Below are positions 13,730 through 18,263 of a stretch of DNA of 18,263 nucleotides, one piece after another. The stretch is from an uncultured Blautia sp. (GTDB taxonomy: Bacteria; Bacillota; Clostridia; Lachnospirales; Lachnospiraceae), in assembly GCA_946538475.1 (NCBI GenBank), contig CAMNGN010000020.1, forward strand, positions 1 to 18,263, written 5' to 3'. Positions within the stretch are counted from its first letter, which is position 1. Every line of letters begins with the position of its first letter. Position numbers and translations under genes: made by a program. A model generated the notes under the pieces. The model was not told where the DNA came from. It saw only the letters and a list, made by a program, of their open reading frames with translations, and made no database searches.

Positions 13730-14752
13730 TCAACCAATCTCCCCCGTCACCACACGCCGATTAACACTCTCCACAAACGCCGCTACCGCTTCCATATCCG
13801 GAGAATCCGGGAGAACACTACGCTGCTCTGCCTCATGGAAACGCCGTTCATAATCCGTCACGATATCAAAGAACTCCGGCACCAGGTTATTATCCTTCAT
13901 ATAATCCCCATTCCGAACGCTCCGAAGGAGACGCAGATCCTCCTCCGGCCTGTGCGTACGAATCTCGCCCTTTTCCAGGATATCGATCCCCATCATAAAA
14001 AGCCGCACCAGATGCATGGCATGCTTGTTCAGATGATTATCGTCCTTCTTATGGTTTCGCTTTCCGATCTTGTCATAATCCCGAACGACCGAGTGGAGCG
14101 TATTCATCAGGTCATTATATCGCCTGAGCGGATAATGCCGTAACGTTGCGTCAAGGAAGATCTCGGTCTCAAGGCCCTCGGTCACTGCTTTGTCGATGTA
14201 GAGCGTAGCATCTGTCGCAAACTCCTCCGGCTGCCTTCGGTTGAAATCCTCCAAAGCATGATTCACAGAGTTTCGTATGTGCTCCTCACGGGAAGTCTGC
14301 GGCAAAGTATCCCTCGCGATCGCGTTCTGCAGCCTTCTGAGCTGTGCCTCGGCGAAATGACCAAAGGACGTTGCCGCCCGTTTTGATAAAAATAAGCCTT
14401 TCCTGTCAAGCAGTTCCTTTCCGACGGGAGACTGTATGACATATTGGTCATCATCAAGTCCCAGAATTTCGATGGTATTGGGGTTGCATTCGAGAATAAG
14501 CTTGATAAACTTATTAAAAGAATAGACGACCGTGTCCGTCTTTCTATCCTCGTACTGTTCAAAAGACGTCATCCCGATCAGGTCCGAGGGGAAATTCAAA
14601 GTAACACCGCGAAAATCGATGTCACTCCCCTCTCTGTTCGTCCCATATCCATGACTCCCGCTCACCCCCAGCAGCATGATGCGCGAACCCAGCCGCGGGG
14701 CGGTGCGGAGGAAATCATATTCCGGTGTGTTAAGTAATTTCTTGAAATCCAT
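13730..14752 (-). CDS. Predicted nucleotidyltransferase, RlaP/YcgL type
   Basis: 340 residues starting MDFKKLLNTPEYDFL. The polymerase-beta-type nucleotidyltransferase signature is LGVSGSHGYGTNREGSDIDF (G32, S33, then metal-binding D44 and D46), followed by RGV. The rest is mostly helical and fits the RlaP (T4 RNA-ligase-associated) nucleotidyltransferase group. It should transfer a nucleoside monophosphate, but the target is unknown. The start at 14752 was chosen, with GGAAGG a few bases upstream. A GTG further upstream (14788) would only add repeat-encoded residues (ERGTVPRSGRI). It follows the Nudix gene by 43 bases, filled by a family B repeat. Confidence 0.8.
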   Translation of the reverse strand: MDFKKLLNTPEYDFLRTAPRLGSRIMLLGVSGSHGYGTNREGSDIDFRGVTLNFPSDLIGMTSFEQYEDRKTDTVVYSFNKFIKLILECNPNTIEILGLDDDQYVIQSPVGKELLDRKGLFLSKRAATSFGHFAEAQLRRLQNAIARDTLPQTSREEHIRNSVNHALEDFNRRQPEEFATDATLYIDKAVTEGLETEIFLDATLRHYPLRRYNDLMNTLHSVVRDYDKIGKRNHKKDDNHLNKHAMHLVRLFMMGIDILEKGEIRTHRPEEDLRLLRSVRNGDYMKDNNLVPEFFDIVTDYERRFHEAEQRSVLPDSPDMEAVAAFVESVNRRVVTGEIG

Positions 14753-14761
14753 AATCCTTCC

Positions 14762-14786
14762 GGAACGAGGGACGGTTCCTCGTTCC
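14762..14786. repeat. Family B repeat, single copy, before the nucleotidyltransferase gene
   Basis: GGAACGAG/CTCGTTCC arms around GGACGGTTC, 25 bases in all. On the minus strand its end runs into GGAAGGATTATG, so the SD of the gene at 14752 begins at the repeat edge. Confidence 0.85.
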
Positions 14787-14795
14787 ACTCCTCTC

Positions 14796-15380
14796 TCAAT
14801 ATTCCGGTCTGAATCCTTCCACGTTATGCTCCTGCCGGCTAAGATAATCCCGCAGCACCATCAGCCCCTCCGTCGGAACGCAGAACCGTTCCCTCGTGGT
14901 CTGTATTTCCCGATACACTTCTTCCACATCAAACCACCTGACCTCGTCAACTTCGCTCGCCTGCAAAGAAAGATTTTCAATCTCTACCGGCTTGTGATAT
15001 ACATAGACGCTTGTCACCTCATTATCCCTGAACGGTTTTCCATGAAACTCCTCTTCGTACTGAATTCGAAACATACCGGCAAAGGCCAGATCATCCGGCT
15101 GTGCCGAAATTCCCAGTTCTTCTTCCAGCTCTCTAAGCGCCGACGGCACCGGTTCTTCCCCCGCCGGTATGTGTCCCGCCGACGAAGTGTCATAAAGCCC
15201 CGGGAAAGATTCCTTGTCCATACTCCTTTTCTGAAGCAGAACATCATATCCCGCAGCCGTCCTTTTTACTACCCATACATGCGCCGTCCGGTGCAAAATA
15301 CCGTCCCTGTGCGCAATATCCCTATCGACGATTTCGCCCGTCGGCAGTCCACTCTCATCACAAATGTCCAATATTTCCAT
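14796..15380 (-). CDS. Nudix hydrolase, IPP isomerase-like subgroup
   Basis: 194 residues. A perfect Nudix box spans residues 69-91: G69, E75, R83-E84, E87-E88, G90-I91, in GHIPAGEEPVPSALRELEEE. The N-terminus (EILDICDESGLPTGEIVDRD, then HRTAHVWVV) and the LLQKRSMDKESFPGLYDTSSAGH segment are typical of the YfcD/isopentenyl-diphosphate-isomerase-like Nudix proteins. Those hydrolyse nucleoside diphosphate derivatives; a true isomerase role is unlikely. AAAGGTGAG lies 5 bases before the ATG, directly against a degenerate family B repeat. It is the first gene of a probable three-gene minus-strand transcript. I find no clear promoter between it and the terminator at 15436. Confidence 0.85.
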   Translation of the reverse strand: MEILDICDESGLPTGEIVDRDIAHRDGILHRTAHVWVVKRTAAGYDVLLQKRSMDKESFPGLYDTSSAGHIPAGEEPVPSALRELEEELGISAQPDDLAFAGMFRIQYEEEFHGKPFRDNEVTSVYVYHKPVEIENLSLQASEVDEVRWFDVEEVYREIQTTRERFCVPTEGLMVLRDYLSRQEHNVEGFRPEY

Positions 15381-15396
15381 TTCAACTCACCTTTCC

Positions 15397-15420
15397 GGTT
15401 CGAGGATGGTTCCTCGTTTC
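15397..15420. repeat. Family B repeat, degenerate copy
   Basis: Read on the minus strand, GAAACGAGGAACCATCC followed by TCGAACC. It differs from the consensus at a few positions, with partial arm pairing. It is followed immediately by GGAAAGGTGAG, the ribosome site of the Nudix gene. Confidence 0.65.
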
Positions 15421-15435
15421 ATAATATTTTACAAC

Positions 15436-15470
15436 AAAACCCGGACTTTTCGAAGTCCGGGTTTTTGTCT
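15436..15470 (-). terminator. Rho-independent terminator of the HD-GYP gene
   Basis: A perfect 13-bp stem (AAAACCCGGACTT/AAGTCCGGGTTTT) has a TTCG-type tetraloop at 15449-15452. A-rich and T-rich ends on both strands make it look bidirectional. On the minus strand it follows the stop at 15567 by about 100 bases and precedes the Nudix gene. Confidence 0.85.
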
Positions 15471-15532
15471 TTTGATTCTTTTTTATATAAAAAAGATGTT
15501 TGTTAGTGCAGCGACCCTGTGTTCTCCGGAAA

Positions 15533-15564
15533 AGTGGAACGAGGAACCGTCCCTGTGTTCCACT
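15533..15564. repeat. Family B repeat after the HD-GYP gene
   Basis: AGTGGAAC (15533-15540) and GTTCCACT (15557-15564) arms enclose GAGGAACCGTCCCTGT. It ends 2 bases before the stop codon of the phosphodiesterase gene. A partial echo (CCCTGTGTTCTCC) lies just upstream at about 15515-15527. Confidence 0.8.
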
Positions 15565-15566
15565 TC

Positions 15567-17999
15567 TCACTGATCCGCCCTGAATATAAATATCTCACTC
15601 CGGAACGCCTTCTCCGCTGAATCATAATAGCGCTTCCCGTAGCATACCACCCAGATGACCTCTCCGTCTTTCCTCACGATCTTGTGCTTAAGATAAGCGG
15701 TATTCCCGCGATTGAAGGAATTGTTGACCTGCATGATATAATATGCTCTGTCTTCATCGGGAATGAGATCGTACTGCGACATCTCGTTGACGGCCTCATG
15801 GCTGCTGTAGCCTGTGATCTCCTCGAACTCTTCATCCACCTCTACAATTATGTCATCCAGGTCGAGCATGTATCGGCTATAGTGAATATTCTGTGTGTCT
15901 CCGCTCACGTCATCTGTATTGACGGCCCCCTGGATAAAGACGCGGACCTCTTCTCCTCCCGTCTTCTCTCCTCCGGCGATTTCCGGATTCTCCTCCAGCA
16001 TTTTCAGAAACTCCTCAGCAAGGAAAGGATCAAACTGCGTGCCGGAACACCTGCGGATCTCGTCCTGAGCCTCCTCGGGAGACCTGCCTTTCCTATATAC
16101 ACGGGTATTCACCATAGCATCATAGCTGTCCACAATGCTGATGATTCGGCTGAGGATCGGGATACTTTCTCCTCCCAGCTTTTCGGGATACCCTTTTCCG
16201 TCCCACTGCTCGTGATGATAAAGGATAAGAGGAGCAATTCCTTTCAGCTCCTCAGAGCTCAATGCGATCTGATAGCCTTTCACAGCATGAGTCCTGAGCA
16301 CCGCCCACTCCTGATCAGTCAGGCGGCCGGGCTTATTCAGTATCTCCAGCGGAATCCCGATCTTGCCAATGTCGTGCAGCAGGCACAGCAAGCGGAGATC
16401 CGCCAGCTGCTTATCAGAAAGACCGATCCGCTTTCCCAGAGCTTCGCCCATCTTCTGGGTCCGCACTACATGTGCCTCTGTGTCAGAATCAGATTCTCTT
16501 AGCGCACGTACCAGGGAGGTGAGCGTCTGTGAATGGTGGGACTGGGGATTCAGAAGCTTTTTGGTCTGCAGCGATGATGCAGCGATACCTATGGCATCTA
16601 TGACATTCCTGATCTCGGCGAAATCGTCAGATGTTTCGCTGAGGCCATATAAGACACTGCCTCCCGCCGCCTCAAGAACTTCCTGTACATTTTTAAAAAT
16701 GTCCTTCTCACGATAATGGGGGCAGATCGCGATCAGATGTGCCTCATGCTCACGTACATAATAGGTCTCTTTTGGCATGTGCTTGCGGATGATCTTGGAC
16801 AGCACACGAATCCGCTGATCTCCGATCTCTCGGCCGAAGGAGCGATTGATCTCAGCCAGGCCAACAATATCGAACATGGCTACGGCGGTAGGATGGTCAA
16901 AGGCATAAGGATTCTCCGCCGAAAATCTTTTGAAAGTATCCCACAGCTGATAACCGGTCATAATGTCGGTCTTGTCAGTCGCATCGGTAAACACAAAAAG
17001 GTTTCCGACGATCCCGCCCTGATTATCTCTGAGCCTGGAAAAGTCGCAGCGAAGAGGCTGTCCGTGGGAACCGTGCCGCTCACACTGAACGCTATAATGC
17101 TCTTCGGCAGGATCTTCAGGCTCAAGAGCATAAGTTTCTATAAAGGAAGGCATCGTCAGTTGCTCCTGAAAATGGATATCCGGCAGGAGTTCAGCTGCCC
17201 GCTGATTGTACATGATCAGCTCGTCCATATAATCGAACAGGACAATTCCCTGATCGATGTTCTGGAAGATGGTCATGGCCAGCGATTTCAGCATATCGTT
17301 CTCACGATAGTTAAAAGTCGCCCAGAACATGATGTACAGGCCTACGCTGTAGCCGAAGATCGACCAGTCGAGGGTTGACAAGGGGGATTTATTATCGATA
17401 AAAAGGAAAACTGCATTGGTCAGGACAACAACAACGATAGCGAGAACAATCAGAAGGTATTGATTGCGATATTGTCTGGGAGTAAATGCTGCTTTATGAA
17501 TCAGAATGATCAGAATAATTACCGTCAGAATATACGTATAAGCCAGATGCATGTGATAAAGCGGCTTCATCTGATAGGAATATATCGAAAGAAATCCCTC
17601 AGAGGTTTTCTTATACTCAATAGCTATTCCATTAAAAATATTGATCAGGAAAATAATGCATTCGACCAGAGCATAGCCACAGATTACATTTTTGACAGTA
17701 TTGACGTTTCTTTCCAGCTTCGTGCGGGTAATCCTGTAGGTAAAACGAAGAAGGCACACCAACATAAAGTCGATTCCGACAAAATAGATGCTGGAGCAGA
17801 CAGACATGACTACCGAAGTGCGAGCCAACAGACTAAGCAAATAAGAAGCTGTGGTCACACCGGCAAAAAGAGCCGACAGTCCCAGATAACGGACCAGATC
17901 ACCTCCGGGCATTTTGTAGGCTTTCCAGCAATAGTTAAAATCAACAATTGCCAGGAGAATAGCCAAAATGGTAAAAACGAGTGTGTAGGAATTATTCAT
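15567..17999 (-). CDS. 7TM - PAS - degenerate GGDEF - HD-GYP - PAS signalling protein (putative c-di-GMP phosphodiesterase)
   Basis: 810 residues. Residues 1-230 have seven membrane helices, resembling the 7TM sensor region found in some histidine kinases. A PAS-like domain covers about 238-345. The next domain (about 360-480) is a GGDEF fold in which the active-site signature is replaced by REHEA (416-420), so it should not make c-di-GMP. Residues 500-670 are an intact HD-GYP domain: H510, H542-D543 (LLHDIGKIGIP), H571, H595-H596-E597, then WDGKGYP (599-605) and D624. It should degrade c-di-GMP to pGpG or GMP, or act on a related cyclic dinucleotide. A C-terminal PAS (about 705-808, with DEEFEEITGYSS, then HKIVRKDGEVIWV) follows, which is a less usual position. 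It has its own promoter and terminator. Confidence 0.85.
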   Translation of the reverse strand: MNNSYTLVFTILAILLAIVDFNYCWKAYKMPGGDLVRYLGLSALFAGVTTASYLLSLLARTSVVMSVCSSIYFVGIDFMLVCLLRFTYRITRTKLERNVNTVKNVICGYALVECIIFLINIFNGIAIEYKKTSEGFLSIYSYQMKPLYHMHLAYTYILTVIILIILIHKAAFTPRQYRNQYLLIVLAIVVVVLTNAVFLFIDNKSPLSTLDWSIFGYSVGLYIMFWATFNYRENDMLKSLAMTIFQNIDQGIVLFDYMDELIMYNQRAAELLPDIHFQEQLTMPSFIETYALEPEDPAEEHYSVQCERHGSHGQPLRCDFSRLRDNQGGIVGNLFVFTDATDKTDIMTGYQLWDTFKRFSAENPYAFDHPTAVAMFDIVGLAEINRSFGREIGDQRIRVLSKIIRKHMPKETYYVREHEAHLIAICPHYREKDIFKNVQEVLEAAGGSVLYGLSETSDDFAEIRNVIDAIGIAASSLQTKKLLNPQSHHSQTLTSLVRALRESDSDTEAHVVRTQKMGEALGKRIGLSDKQLADLRLLCLLHDIGKIGIPLEILNKPGRLTDQEWAVLRTHAVKGYQIALSSEELKGIAPLILYHHEQWDGKGYPEKLGGESIPILSRIISIVDSYDAMVNTRVYRKGRSPEEAQDEIRRCSGTQFDPFLAEEFLKMLEENPEIAGGEKTGGEEVRVFIQGAVNTDDVSGDTQNIHYSRYMLDLDDIIVEVDEEFEEITGYSSHEAVNEMSQYDLIPDEDRAYYIMQVNNSFNRGNTAYLKHKIVRKDGEVIWVVCYGKRYYDSAEKAFRSEIFIFRADQ

Positions 18000-18052
18000 A
18001 TCCTTCCGCCCTTTCGATAACCTGAACAGGCCGATTGTCTGAAACCACCCGC

Positions 18053-18081
18053 ATTATACTTGAAAACAGGTACCAATGCAA
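18053..18081 (-). promoter_or_regulatory. Sigma-A promoter of the HD-GYP gene
   Basis: On the minus strand: TTGCAT (18081-18076), a 17-base spacer, and TATAAT (18058-18053). The predicted leader is about 45 nt, and GGAAGG lies just before the ATG at 17999. Confidence 0.75.
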
Positions 18082-18104
18082 GCGTTTTGTGAAGATTGAC
18101 GAAT

Positions 18105-18121
18105 AAAACCTTCCGGGTTTT
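18105..18121 (-). terminator. Weak terminator candidate after the ArsC-family gene
   Basis: AAAACC/GGTTTT (6 bp) around a 5-base loop, followed on the minus strand by ATTC. It is short and weak, but it lies between the stop at 18154 and the next promoter. Confidence 0.35.
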
Positions 18122-18153
18122 CGAAACGTCCCCATTTACTCATGTCCTTCGTT

Positions 18154-18263
18154 TCACCTTAACTTTTCTGCCCACTCATCTTCCTTAAACCCGGTGAGGA
18201 CAAACCCGTCGCCGACCACCAGCGGACGTTTCACCAGCATGCCATCCGTCGCCAAAAGTGCCA
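18154..18263 (-). CDS. ArsC/Spx-family protein (partial, C-terminal 35 residues)
   Basis: Only the end of the gene is in the window. It reads ALLATDGMLVKRPLVVGDGF, then VLTGFKEDEWAEKLR and a stop. The segment DGMLVKRPLVVGDGFVL(T/V)GF is the conserved C-terminal signature of the thioredoxin-fold ArsC/Spx/YffB family, in which the KRP arginine/proline region lines the active site. Whether it is an arsenate reductase, an Spx-type regulator or an uncharacterised paralogue depends on the N-terminal CxxC/CxxS motif, which is outside the window. Confidence 0.75.
   Translation of the reverse strand, partial: ALLATDGMLVKRPLVVGDGFVLTGFKEDEWAEKLR

Noticed and set aside
14753..14788. GTG start at 14788 for the nucleotidyltransferase
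   Set aside because: The extension is encoded by a family B repeat and has no properly spaced SD; 14752 has GGAAGG just upstream.

Overview
The window looks like a chromosomal segment of a Gram-positive anaerobe of the class Clostridia, probably a gut- or rumen-type Lachnospiraceae. The evidence is strong AGGAGG ribosome sites, consensus sigma-A promoters, a DUF975/CmpB membrane protein, a 7TM HD-GYP protein, an [4Fe-4S] old-yellow-enzyme reductase and a GlgX-type debranching enzyme. This is inference from gene families; I see no rRNA, tRNA, CRISPR array, integrase or transposase gene.

Layout. 1-626 (minus) is the N-terminal part of a GlgX-like glycogen debranching enzyme. It diverges from a plus-strand pair at 890-3298: a DUF3237-type protein and an FMN/FAD/FeS enoate-type reductase. 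A minus-strand operon at 7044-3390 encodes a tetrameric-type cytidine deaminase, a J-domain protein and a glycoside hydrolase family 2 enzyme. A secreted 5'-nucleotidase (7535-9232, plus) converges on a secreted cyclophilin-like protein (9451-10218, minus). Then come a DUF975-CmpB membrane protein (10466-12292, plus) and a small membrane protein plus XRE regulator pair (12618-13343, plus). A minus-strand run follows: Nudix hydrolase, nucleotidyltransferase and DUF1294 protein (15380-13391). A 7TM-PAS-degenerate GGDEF-HD-GYP-PAS phosphodiesterase (15567-17999, minus) comes next. The window ends in the 3' end of an ArsC/Spx-family gene.

Most genes are ordinary housekeeping or accessory functions. 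The unusual content lies between them. Two families of short palindromic repeats fill the gaps. Family A has the core GTGTCAGGCACC inside GTTCAC/GTGAAC arms, often followed by TTTTT. It occurs only in the first 9.3 kb (seven sites). Family B has the core GGACGGTTCCTCGTTCC. It occurs only from 12.25 to 15.57 kb (five sites). Copies sit directly against the ribosome-binding sites of four genes, supply the stop codon and last residues of two proteins, and form long inverted dimers between convergent genes.

Between the 5'-nucleotidase and the cyclophilin-like gene lies a 125-bp element (9322-9446). It can fold as a four-way junction: a 9-bp closing stem and three contiguous hairpins with no unpaired base at the junction. 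A further hairpin (9290-9326) would compete with its closing stem. This element and the two repeat families are the best candidates for something not yet described here.
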